DNA of 64,000 nucleotides, taken from contig NZ_JAUXOV010000052.1 in NCBI RefSeq assembly GCF_030684215.1, positions 144,507 through 208,506 of the forward strand, read 5' to 3'. Within the stretch, counting starts at the first letter, position 1, and every line of letters starts with the position of its first letter. The translations under genes were made by a program, and so were the position numbers. The notes under the pieces are model-generated. The model was not told the DNA's origin. It searched no databases and saw nothing but the letters and a program-made list of their open reading frames with translations. Shown one piece after another: positions 9,428 through 17,291 of the stretch. Source of the DNA: Pseudotabrizicola sp. (GTDB taxonomy: Bacteria; Pseudomonadota; Alphaproteobacteria; Rhodobacterales; Rhodobacteraceae).

Positions 9428-10531
9428 ATGAAGATCGCAAAGATTGAAACCTTCACCACCCCATTGATCGGCTTTGTGCGTGTCACGACCGACAGCGGCG
9501 ACGAAGGATGGGGGCAAGTTTCAACTTACAATGCCGACATCACTTGCGACGTGCTGCACCGGCAAGTGGCACCACATGCGCTGGGGACAAATGCGCTGGA
9601 TTTCACGGATCTGATCGCCTTGATTGCAGAGCGCGAGTGCAAGTTTCCCGGCGCCTATCTGCGCCGTGCGACGGGGGGGCTGGATACGGCCCTTTGGGAT
9701 TTGCGTGGGAAGGTCGAGGGTAAGCCTGTCACCTCTTTGATCGGGGGCAGCCCAGGCAAACTGCGGATTTACGGCAGTTCGATGCGCCGCGACATCACAC
9801 CTGAGGAGGAGGCCACACGCCTTTGCCGCCTGCGCGATGAGGCGGGCATCACCGCCTTTAAATGGCGGGTTGGCAAGGAATGTGGTCGCGACTTTGACCA
9901 ATGGCCGGGCCGGTCAGAGGCCATTGTGCCGCATGTCGCCAAGGCGCTGGGCAACGGGATCGACAAGCTGGTAGATGGCAATTCCGGTTTTTCCCCGGCC
10001 CGTGCCATCGAACTGGGTCAGCTTCTGGTCGATAATGGCATCTCGCATTTCGAGGAACCCTGTCCTTATTGGGAATTTGACTGGACAAAGCAGGTGACCG
10101 ACGCCTTGCCGATTGATGTGACGGGTGGCGAGCAGGACTGCGAATTATCGGCTTGGAAAACCATGATCGGGTCTCGGGTCGTTGATGTGGTGCAACCCGA
10201 TATCCTGTATCTTGGCGGGATGTGCCGCACGTTGGAAGTGGCCCGGATGGCGGCAGATGCGGGCCTGCCCTGCACCCCGCATTCGGCCAATCATGGGCTG
10301 GTGACCTTGTGTTCCATGCACCTTCTGCGGGCAATTCCCAATGCGGGCAAATATCTGGAATACTCGATTGAGGGACCATACAGCCAGCAATGGGCAGATG
10401 ATCTGTTTCTTGAACGGCCATATAAGGTGCTTGATGGCCATGTCGAAGTTACTGACGCACCGGGTTGGGGCGTGACAATAAGCCCGGTATTTTTGGACAA
10501 GGCCCATTACGCGGTCAGCACGGCAGGGTGA
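9428..10531 (+). CDS. Mandelate racemase/muconate lactonizing enzyme family protein
   Basis: This is a full-length (367 residues) enolase-superfamily enzyme, probably a sugar-acid dehydratase or racemase. The capping domain (MKIAKIETFTTPLIGFVRVTTDSGDEGWGQ) is followed by GGLDTALWDLRGKVEGKPVTSLIGG. The barrel has KWR (Lys145), DGN (Asp183), FEEP (Glu209/210) and GGEQD (Glu235) as general base and metal ligands, then PHSANHG with the C-terminal His. An AAGGAAG ribosome site precedes the ATG. It ends the operon and abuts the convergent glycosyltransferase gene with no spacer. Two superfamily members in one operon suggest two steps or two stereoisomers. Confidence 0.9.
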   Translation: MKIAKIETFTTPLIGFVRVTTDSGDEGWGQVSTYNADITCDVLHRQVAPHALGTNALDFTDLIALIAERECKFPGAYLRRATGGLDTALWDLRGKVEGKPVTSLIGGSPGKLRIYGSSMRRDITPEEEATRLCRLRDEAGITAFKWRVGKECGRDFDQWPGRSEAIVPHVAKALGNGIDKLVDGNSGFSPARAIELGQLLVDNGISHFEEPCPYWEFDWTKQVTDALPIDVTGGEQDCELSAWKTMIGSRVVDVVQPDILYLGGMCRTLEVARMAADAGLPCTPHSANHGLVTLCSMHLLRAIPNAGKYLEYSIEGPYSQQWADDLFLERPYKVLDGHVEVTDAPGWGVTISPVFLDKAHYAVSTAG

Positions 10532-12778
10532 TCAGACATGCCGCGCAGGCTCTGCATCGCTGCGGAACACTGTCATACAGGACAGATCTGCCAGCAAGCT
10601 TGCCGCCAGACAGACACCATTGCCGGTCGCCAGCGCACGGGCGCGGGCGGACAGGCTGGCACGATGGGCAGGATCGCGCATCCGGTCCAGAACCGGGTTG
10701 ACGCGCATCCTATCACTGGCCCGCAACATTTCTCCCGCTCCGGTGATCCAGGCAAAACGGGCACGTAGTTCCTGGCGGTCCATCTCTCCGGCCTCGTTCG
10801 GGAGCCACACTGTGGGCAGGCCAGCGGCGGTAAATTCGTGAAAGCTGTTATATCCAGCCGCTGACACGGCATAATCAAAGGCAGCAAGGCAAGGCGTTAC
10901 CGGATAAACCGCCCGTAAAAGCGCACCTTCGGGCACTGAAAGCCCTTCGGGTTCCAGCGGTGAGCGCAAGACAACAGGGATGTCACCGCCATCCCGGATT
11001 GCCGCAACAATAAGCGAAGGCATCCCACCCAGATCATTATTCACCATCGAGCCAAGGCTGATCAGAACGCATGCGCCGCTTTCGGGCAGGTCAAGTGCGC
11101 GCCGCGCATCCTTGCGTGACAAAACCGGTCCGGGCGGCACACGCCATATCGGCGGCAGGCGAAGCTGATTTGCAGCCCGATCATGTGCCGTGGGGCCATT
11201 GTCTATGATGTCGGCAAAGTCGCCGGGCGACAGGATAAGATCAAAGGCCCCGCCACGCGCCAGCGCCGGATCGTGGTCATTGCGCCAAAAGCCCCTCCGG
11301 CTCCAGACCGTGCGGATATGCGGACGGCCCGCCATGAAATCCAGAACGCCCTGATAGGGAATGTTGCCGTCAAAGACAAAAACTCCCACCCCATGAAAAT
11401 CGGATGCTTCTGTCAGCGATAGGGCAAGGTTGTCGTTCCATGCGTCAGTATCGACATCAAGATTTCGGTGAAAAGGACTGAACTCACAGGGGAAACCTGC
11501 CTGCTGCACAAAGGGCTCCCCGCGGGAGAGGGTGAAGAAGACAGGTTGCGGCTGGGTCGGGTCTGCCTCGGCTATCGCAAGAAGGCGGGTCAGATGGCCA
11601 AGACCAACGCCGTTCGAGCTCATCATCAGGATGCGGTCGGCCCCCAGACGTCTGATGGACGGGGGGGCGGATACGGTAGGAACGGGCGGCAATGCGCTGG
11701 CCCGGCGAATGCTGGCAAATGCAGGATCGATTGCTGCAAACCGGGCCGGGTAGCTTTCCAGGGCAAAGGCCTTGCCAATATGGGCGCGGGCGCGCCGGGC
11801 CTGAAGGCCACGGGCGGCGTCATTCACGCGAAGGTCGGCCAAGGTGTCGGCCACTTCCTCTGGGCGGCAATAAATAGCGGCGGGGCCGAACAACGGGCGG
11901 AAATGCGGGGGCAAGATGACGGGCAGACCACAAGCTGCTGCCTCCAGGATTGCGCGGCCAAAGGCTTCCACCCAATCGTCGCCATGAAAGTATACCCAGG
12001 CATCAAGTGTCGCCAGATAATCTGCGGCGGTCTGGCTGGCAAAGGGCAGGCACCGCCAATGCGCGGGACAAGTAACCCCATATCGCCGGGCCAGTGCTTC
12101 CGGGTCGGCCCCCAGCATGGAGACGTGAATATCGGGCGCAAAAGGATAAGCCGCGAGCGCCGTTTCAACCGTATCCGGCCACTTGGGGGGATGCGGTCGC
12201 GAATGGCGCCCGATGCGCAGTGTTGCGGGCAATGGGGCTGCGATGCGCTCGGATTGATCCGGCCAATCGTCAAGGTCAATCAGGTTCAGCCAGTCAAGCG
12301 GTAAGGTCTGGGACTCAAGTCCCGCCAGTTGCTTCCGGACCAAGGGACCAACCGGTGCAAGCCAAGGCGTTACGCCCAGCATCAACCCCGTCATGCGCAA
12401 TACCTCTGCCGGGTCATAGTCGGAAATGCCCCGGCCATCATGCGGCGGGTGATGCAGCACCACAACGCCATGCTCTGCCCGCACAGACAAAGGCGCGGCG
12501 GGCAGTTGGTTGAACACAAGCGGATGATGCAGCACTACAAAACGTGTCTCGACCGTTATGGCTGGGCCAATCATCGGGGTGCCGGTTTCGATCAGCGCGG
12601 ACTTAATCTGGGGATGCACCGGGCGCGCCTGTTTCAGCAGCGGGCTTAGCACCGGCAAAAGTGCTGCCGACAGTCCCGCGCGGCGCGCAGCCTTGACTTC
12701 ACTGGCGAGGGCTGTTGACGTTCCCCCGGGGAACCTTGGATCGGCGGCGAACACGATGTCGAAGAATGCCTCTGCCAT
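10532..12778 (-). CDS. Two-domain glycosyltransferase (GT4-like plus MurG/GT28-like)
   Basis: The protein has 748 residues. I start at ATG 12778 (MAEAFFDIVFAADPRFPGGTS) because the 32 upstream codons in the ORF look non-coding. Residues about 1-370 are GT-B type and end with the retaining GT4 signature region EAFGRAILEAAACGLPVILPPHF. Residues about 390-748 begin MMSSNGVGLGHLTRLLAIAE and contain LISLGSMVNNDLGG and SAAGYNSFHEFTAAGLPTVWLPN, resembling the MurG/GT28 nucleotide-sugar site. No signal peptide or membrane segment is evident, so it should be cytosolic. It converges on the racemase-family gene and is head-to-head with an unknown protein. The acceptor is unknown. Confidence 0.8.
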   Translation of the reverse strand: MAEAFFDIVFAADPRFPGGTSTALASEVKAARRAGLSAALLPVLSPLLKQARPVHPQIKSALIETGTPMIGPAITVETRFVVLHHPLVFNQLPAAPLSVRAEHGVVVLHHPPHDGRGISDYDPAEVLRMTGLMLGVTPWLAPVGPLVRKQLAGLESQTLPLDWLNLIDLDDWPDQSERIAAPLPATLRIGRHSRPHPPKWPDTVETALAAYPFAPDIHVSMLGADPEALARRYGVTCPAHWRCLPFASQTAADYLATLDAWVYFHGDDWVEAFGRAILEAAACGLPVILPPHFRPLFGPAAIYCRPEEVADTLADLRVNDAARGLQARRARAHIGKAFALESYPARFAAIDPAFASIRRASALPPVPTVSAPPSIRRLGADRILMMSSNGVGLGHLTRLLAIAEADPTQPQPVFFTLSRGEPFVQQAGFPCEFSPFHRNLDVDTDAWNDNLALSLTEASDFHGVGVFVFDGNIPYQGVLDFMAGRPHIRTVWSRRGFWRNDHDPALARGGAFDLILSPGDFADIIDNGPTAHDRAANQLRLPPIWRVPPGPVLSRKDARRALDLPESGACVLISLGSMVNNDLGGMPSLIVAAIRDGGDIPVVLRSPLEPEGLSVPEGALLRAVYPVTPCLAAFDYAVSAAGYNSFHEFTAAGLPTVWLPNEAGEMDRQELRARFAWITGAGEMLRASDRMRVNPVLDRMRDPAHRASLSARARALATGNGVCLAASLLADLSCMTVFRSDAEPARHV

Positions 12779-13280
12779 ACTGCAATCCTTTGCCGGACCC
12801 CGGTCGGAACGCCCTGCGCATCGCGGAGCGGGAGGGATTCGGCGCAAGGTTAGCAGATGGCTTCTGCTTCGCAAAAAGCGTTCAGAGGCAGACAGCGCGA
12901 CACCCTATGCCCTGCGACCCGAAGCGGACCAGAACACGTTGGCGCTGGTCACGCTCTTAGGGGTGGAAACTGGGCGTGCCGCACAAATGGTCCGTGCGGC
13001 ACAACAGCGGCTGACGCAGTTTGACCGGCTGGTTTTTGTCCTTAGCGCGCCGGATCTGGTCGAGGCGACCCGTGGCGGCGCTGTGGTCGAACTGCTGCCC
13101 GGACTGCGAGAGTTGGCTGGCCATGAGGCGGGAGAAATTCGCCGCTATCTCGAATCAAGACAGAACCAAATTTTGCAAAAGTGGCAGCCTGATGTGGTTT
13201 TACATTACGGTTTGCCGCTCGACGCCTACATTTTGGCGCTAATTGCCCAAATATCGGGGGATGGGTCGAATCCATTTTGA
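12756..13280 (+). CDS. Unknown protein, head-to-head with the glycosyltransferase
   Basis: I do not recognise this protein. The ORF is open from 12558, but upstream sequence overlaps the glycosyltransferase coding region. ATG 12756 (MSKNASAILQSF, 174 residues) is the most economical start and still overlaps that gene by 23 bases; a later TTG near 12939 (TLALVTLLG) is an alternative. The C-terminal 110 residues look like real protein: a hydrophobic strand (TLALVTLLGVETG), an amphipathic helix (RAAQMVRAAQQRLTQFDRLVFVLSAPDL) and a charged helix (HEAGEIRRYLESRQNQILQKWQPDVVLHYG). The strand/helix alternation suggests a Rossmann-like alpha/beta domain. The basic N-terminus may not be translated. 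Confidence 0.5.
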   Translation: MSKNASAILQSFAGPRSERPAHRGAGGIRRKVSRWLLLRKKRSEADSATPYALRPEADQNTLALVTLLGVETGRAAQMVRAAQQRLTQFDRLVFVLSAPDLVEATRGGAVVELLPGLRELAGHEAGEIRRYLESRQNQILQKWQPDVVLHYGLPLDAYILALIAQISGDGSNPF

Positions 13281-13305
13281 CAGGTGGGGCCGCCGCCCAT
13301 ACTCT
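13277..13305 (+). promoter_or_regulatory. Possible promoter of the caspase/cytochrome gene run
   Basis: A perfect TTGACA (13277-13282) overlaps the stop codon of the unknown protein. A weak -10 candidate (TACTCT, 13300-13305) follows a 17-base spacer, 37 bases before the small lipoprotein gene. The position suits a promoter for the downstream co-directional genes. Only the -35 is strong. Confidence 0.35.
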
Positions 13306-13342
13306 TTTTCACATTGTAGACGTAAATTTCGCGGGGTGTCCG

Positions 13343-13540
13343 ATGGCTGGCTTCACGAACCGTATTGTTGCGCTTATGACGCTTGTATCGACCGCTTTTG
13401 TTACGGCGGGCTGTCAGCTTGAAGGGCAGGAGCCGAAGGTTGTCGTGAAACCGAAACCTGTTGCCGTGCAAGCCCCAGTGCCACCGAAAAAAGTGGTGAG
13501 AACGCCGGTGCCAAGACGTGTCGTGGTCGGCGGGTATTGA
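13343..13540 (+). CDS. Small proline/valine-rich lipoprotein
   Basis: This is a 65-residue protein whose start at ATG 13343 gives a clean lipoprotein signal: MAGFTNRIVALMTLVSTAFVTAGC, with lipobox VTAGC. The mature part is only about 42 residues, basic and low in complexity (EPKVVVKPKPVAVQAPVPPKKVVRTPVPRRVVVGGY). It would be anchored in a membrane leaflet and extended in the periplasm. The gene overlaps the start of the radical SAM gene by 23 bases, so the two are probably co-translated. It may be a structural tether, or a substrate of that enzyme. I know no named family for it. Confidence 0.6.
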   Translation: MAGFTNRIVALMTLVSTAFVTAGCQLEGQEPKVVVKPKPVAVQAPVPPKKVVRTPVPRRVVVGGY

Positions 13541-14552
13541 CAGCCCGGCGGCATCGGTTGCGGCCAAGCCCGCACGGATGATCGCCTTAAACCATGCGGA
13601 CCCGCGCCACGCGCGGGTCGTGTTGATTGACTGGATGCTGGGAAACCACTGCAATTTTGCATGCGACTACTGTCCGACAGAGTTGCACGATGGCTCTTTG
13701 CCTTGGATGCCTGTGGATGTAGCAACGGGCTTTCTGGATACGTTGCACGATCACTATGTCGCGGGCCTTGGCCGGTCGCTCTGGTTGCAACTGACCGGGG
13801 GGGAGCCAACGCAATATCCGGGTTTTTTTGATCTTTGCAGTGCCGCCCATGCGCGAGGCATCAAGGTGGCGGTAATTTCAAACGGATCGCGCACAGCGCG
13901 GTTCTGGCATCGGGCCACCCCAGTTCTGGCAAGTGCGATCCTGACCTATCACGATCTGCAGGTTGATCATTCACAGTTTCTGGAAACGCTTGGTATTCTG
14001 ACAGGGGCCGGTGTGCCGGTGCATGTCAATGTGACAGTCCACCCCGACCGCTTTGACGCCATTCTGGAGCGCGTCGATGATATCCGCGCAGCTGGGCCGG
14101 GTGCCAGTCTGACATTAAAGCCGCTGCGCCTTGGCTTTGGGCAAGAGTTGTATCCCTATACCGAAGCCCAAAAGGGCCATCTGTCGAAGCGGCAGGCGCG
14201 CCTGAGGTCAGGTCAGTCGGTCGAAAGCGAGGCGCTGCTTTTTCAGCGGGGTCTGATGGCGCGCCATCTTGCGGATGGCACCACCGACACATGGCGCGCG
14301 AATGATCTGCTGCTGGCGGGCGAAAATCGCTGGCAGGGCATGCGATGCCATGCTGGGCTGGAATCGTTGCGCATCAAGGCAGATGGCCGTGTGTTCCGCG
14401 CGGTGTGCGGCAGCGGGGGGTGTCTGGGCCAGTTAGGACAGGGCACCATTGATCTGCCGGTTTTGCCACTCACCTGCGACCGGCACAGTTGCGCCTGCGT
14501 CGCCGATATTCTGATCACCAAGACCGCCACGCAAAGGAATGCAGCGCCATGA
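13518..14552 (+). CDS. Radical SAM protein with Cys-rich C-terminus
   Basis: The protein has 344 residues from GTG 13518; ATG 13578 (MIALNHADPRH) is an equally possible start. The radical SAM cluster motif is CNFACDYC (CX3CX2C) in DWMLGNHCNFACDYCPTELHDG, followed by LQLTGGEPTQYPGF (the GGEP SAM-binding motif) and VAVISNGSRT. Near the C-terminus CHAGLESLRIKADGRVFRAVCGSGGCLGQ and CDRHSCAC could bind an auxiliary iron-sulfur cluster in SPASM-like fashion. Such enzymes often modify peptides or small molecules. It sits between a tiny lipoprotein and a caspase-like gene, whose ATG overlaps its stop. The substrate is unknown. Confidence 0.85.
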   Translation: MSWSAGIDSPAASVAAKPARMIALNHADPRHARVVLIDWMLGNHCNFACDYCPTELHDGSLPWMPVDVATGFLDTLHDHYVAGLGRSLWLQLTGGEPTQYPGFFDLCSAAHARGIKVAVISNGSRTARFWHRATPVLASAILTYHDLQVDHSQFLETLGILTGAGVPVHVNVTVHPDRFDAILERVDDIRAAGPGASLTLKPLRLGFGQELYPYTEAQKGHLSKRQARLRSGQSVESEALLFQRGLMARHLADGTTDTWRANDLLLAGENRWQGMRCHAGLESLRIKADGRVFRAVCGSGGCLGQLGQGTIDLPVLPLTCDRHSCACVADILITKTATQRNAAP

Positions 14553-16294
14553 CAAATCCGCGCACCCTGTTGCCACAATACGCGTTCGCCGCAGTGCTCG
14601 CGGTTTTTTCCATCGGCCCGGGAGTGCCTCTGCACGCGCAAGAGGCAGTGGCCATGGCCGATCCCGTCGCCATCGCACAGGACGCGCCGCGTCATGCGTT
14701 GGTTATCGGCAATTCCGGCTACAAGATTGCCAGCCCGCTGAAGAACCCGGCGGCAGATGCGGATTTGATGGCTGAAACGCTGGGAAAAATCGGCTTTACC
14801 GTCACGAAAGTTACCGATGCGGGCTATGTTGATTTCAACCGGGCCGTGGTTCAATACGCCAACAGCCTGCCCGATGGCGCCATTTCTGTGGTCTATTATG
14901 CTGGCCACGGGGTTCAGGTGTCAGGGCAAAACTTCCTGCTGCCAGTGGATGCCGATCCTGCCTCACAAGCGGATCTGCCGTTTTTGTCGATGTCTCTGGA
15001 CAATCTGCTGGGGATCTTTCGCGAACGGAATGCTGCGGCAAACATCTTCATTCTGGACGCCTGCCGCAACAACCCGTTCGAGGATGATGCCGTGCGCAGC
15101 GTGGTTGGCAGCCAGACCCGTGGTTTGGCGCCGGTGTTAAGCGGCTTTCGTGGGTCTATGATCGCGTTTTCTACCGCACCCGGAAAGGTGGCGCAGGATG
15201 GGACGGGGCGGAACAGCCCCTATAGCATTGCATTGGCCGATGCGATGCTGCGGCCCGGACTGCCGATCGAAAGCGTGTTCAAACTGGCACGGACACAGGT
15301 GATCGGGGTTACGGATTATCAGCAGGTGCCGTGGGAAAACTCGTCTCTGACACAAGAGATCTATCTGGCGGCCCCCGCTGCTGTGGCCGCTGCCGTTGAT
15401 CCGCAAAAGCGTGTGACGCAATGCGATCTGATGGCCGGCCATCCGTCTGATCCAGAGCGGGTTCATGTGGGCGTGGATTATGCGCTGTTGCGCCCCGGCC
15501 CCGCCATTGCAGCCTGTCGCGCCGATCTTGTTGCCGATCCGCATAACCCAAGGCTGATGTCACTGCTTGCCCGCGCCCTGACCAAGAATGGCGAGTTGCA
15601 AGAGGCGCTGGCATTGGATGAAGCGGCGGTAAAGCTGGGCTATCTGGGGGCCTATCACAATCTGGGCAATCATTACCGCCGTGGCGAGATCGTAAAGCGT
15701 GATCTGGTCAAGGCTTTGGAATTGTTTACCTACGCAGCAGAACGCGGCCATCCCGAAGACGCCTATAACGTCGGGATTCTTTACCGTGAGGGTGAAGGTG
15801 GTGTGCCGCAGGATTTTTCGCGTGCGCATGAATGGTTTGAAAAGGCTGCTCAGCAGGATTACCCTTCTGCCTTTGACAAGCTTGGTCTGATGGCAAAGTC
15901 AGGCGAAGGCGAAAAGGCCGATGCTGAAAAGGCCGCAGCCCTTTTTGCGCGTGGGGCAGAGTTGGGTGACAGCTCGGCCATGGTCAATCTGGCCAGCGCT
16001 TACCGCAAAGGCGAAGGTGTTCAACAGGATTTCGATCAGGCATTTGGTCTGTATCGCCGCGCAGCCCAGTTGCGGCGTACCTCGGCCTATACCTCGTTGG
16101 GTGACATCTATCTGAAGGGTCAGGGCCGCGAGGTCGACATGACCGAGGCGTTGTTCTGGTTTCAATTGGCGGCGCGGCAAGGCCATGGCTACAGTCAGGA
16201 AAAAGCTGCCGAAATTTCTGCCGGGCTTGACGCTGCCACATTGGCCGAGGTGGAACGGCGCGTGCAAAACTGGATCAATGGCGATTTTGGGTAA
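14549..16294 (+). CDS. Exported caspase-family protease with Sel1 repeats
   Basis: The 581-residue protein starts at ATG 14549, giving an ATGA overlap with the radical SAM gene and a signal peptide (MTNPRTLLPQYAFAAVLAVFSIGPGVPLHA). Residues about 47-290 are a caspase p20-like domain: HALVIGNSGY, then His120 in VVYYAGHG and Cys172 in FILDACRNNPF, the expected dyad. Residues about 360-570 hold several Sel1-like repeats (GAYHNLGNHYRRGEIVKRDLVKALELFTYAAERGHPEDAYNVGILYREG and similar) that normally mediate protein contacts. It is likely a periplasmic or envelope-facing protease or scaffold. Two other caspase-fold proteins occur in the same run. Confidence 0.88.
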   Translation: MTNPRTLLPQYAFAAVLAVFSIGPGVPLHAQEAVAMADPVAIAQDAPRHALVIGNSGYKIASPLKNPAADADLMAETLGKIGFTVTKVTDAGYVDFNRAVVQYANSLPDGAISVVYYAGHGVQVSGQNFLLPVDADPASQADLPFLSMSLDNLLGIFRERNAAANIFILDACRNNPFEDDAVRSVVGSQTRGLAPVLSGFRGSMIAFSTAPGKVAQDGTGRNSPYSIALADAMLRPGLPIESVFKLARTQVIGVTDYQQVPWENSSLTQEIYLAAPAAVAAAVDPQKRVTQCDLMAGHPSDPERVHVGVDYALLRPGPAIAACRADLVADPHNPRLMSLLARALTKNGELQEALALDEAAVKLGYLGAYHNLGNHYRRGEIVKRDLVKALELFTYAAERGHPEDAYNVGILYREGEGGVPQDFSRAHEWFEKAAQQDYPSAFDKLGLMAKSGEGEKADAEKAAALFARGAELGDSSAMVNLASAYRKGEGVQQDFDQAFGLYRRAAQLRRTSAYTSLGDIYLKGQGREVDMTEALFWFQLAARQGHGYSQEKAAEISAGLDAATLAEVERRVQNWINGDFG

Positions 16295-16302
16295 GGGCTG
16301 CC

Positions 16303-17163
16303 ATGGCACTGCTTGAAGAAAAGCTGCACCGTGCCTTGTTTGGCGTCATGACCTTTGGCGCAGGGCAGGGCGATGCAGCGGTCTGCACACTGGCTGCGGA
16401 TTTGTTGTCGCAGCATCTGGCAGCGGGAGATCTGACCGTGCCGCGCCGGTTTGAGGCCATGCGTGCGCTGCTTGTGCTGGGCATTGCTGTCGCCGCGGCC
16501 GATCCGGCGCGGGTCGGGCTTGTCGCGCAGCTGCTGGCGGCTGGGCTTGATCAGATGCCAGACAGGCCATCAGATGACCCACTGAAGCTTTCGTTACGAA
16601 ACAATCATTTACTTATGCAGGCCGCAGTGTTGCTCTCATTTCCCGAAGTGGCCAGCGGGCGCGCTGGTGCCACCGAACTGACAGCGCGTTTTCTCGCTGA
16701 GATGACTGATGATGGTCTGTTTCCCAGTGAATTGTGCCGGGGGGCCTCGGCGCTTTGGTATGCGAATATGGCGGTCATGCTGCTGACGACGATTGCAGCC
16801 CTATCAGATCATGACGTGGTAAGCCCCAATGTGCTGAAGCGCGCAATTGCGGGCTTTGGCCATGCCCTGAGCCTGCCGCCAGAAGTGCTGCGTCTGGCCC
16901 GACAGAACTTGTATCCACAGCCCGGTCATGGCCACAATCCGACTGCGCCTGACCTCGGTTTCTTGAAAGGATATCACCGCAGCCGACACTATCTGGCTTG
17001 GGTGCCGCTGGCGCAGTCGTTGTTGCCTGATACGCCGCTGCCAGTCAGTGTATCGGCCGACGACCAGTTTCCTTTGGCCAATGATTTCATCGGAGGCTTT
17101 GCCACGACAATGGTGGCGCGCATTGCACACAAAACTGCCGCACAGACCTCAATACCGGGCTGA
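16303..17163 (+). CDS. Alginate-lyase-like (PL5 type) protein
   Basis: The 286-residue, mostly helical protein resembles the alpha/alpha barrel of PL5 alginate lyases. The four residues known to be catalytic in A1-III/AlgL enzymes appear with similar spacing: adjacent Asn101-His102 in LRNNHLLMQAA, then Arg146 and Tyr153 in FPSELCRGASALWYANMAVMLLTTIA, where Arg and Tyr are seven apart as in the family. It is shorter than AlgL (about 375 residues) and shows no clear signal peptide, unlike its neighbours. It may act on an intracellular oligosaccharide, or be a repurposed toroid. It begins 8 bases after the Sel1-caspase gene. Confidence 0.55.
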   Translation: MALLEEKLHRALFGVMTFGAGQGDAAVCTLAADLLSQHLAAGDLTVPRRFEAMRALLVLGIAVAAADPARVGLVAQLLAAGLDQMPDRPSDDPLKLSLRNNHLLMQAAVLLSFPEVASGRAGATELTARFLAEMTDDGLFPSELCRGASALWYANMAVMLLTTIAALSDHDVVSPNVLKRAIAGFGHALSLPPEVLRLARQNLYPQPGHGHNPTAPDLGFLKGYHRSRHYLAWVPLAQSLLPDTPLPVSVSADDQFPLANDFIGGFATTMVARIAHKTAAQTSIPG

Positions 17164-17291
17164 ACAATCAGACCAAACTGTGGGTATTGAATTCGCTACT
17201 TTCAAGAATCGTTTTTTTCCCAGAAACTATTGAGCATAGTAGGTCACTATGGCTTTTGACGTAATTTTGACGATCAGATTGGACTTGCACT
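17164..17291. other. AT-rich spacer with a palindrome before the flavocytochrome gene
   Basis: This 128-base gap is the largest within the gene run. It contains a T7 tract after a weak stem (near 17213) and the inverted repeat CATAGT-AGGTC-ACTATG (17235-17251), which could be an operator. Two TTGACG hexamers follow, without good -10 partners. It may hold an internal promoter for the flavocytochrome and cytochrome genes. Confidence 0.3.
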
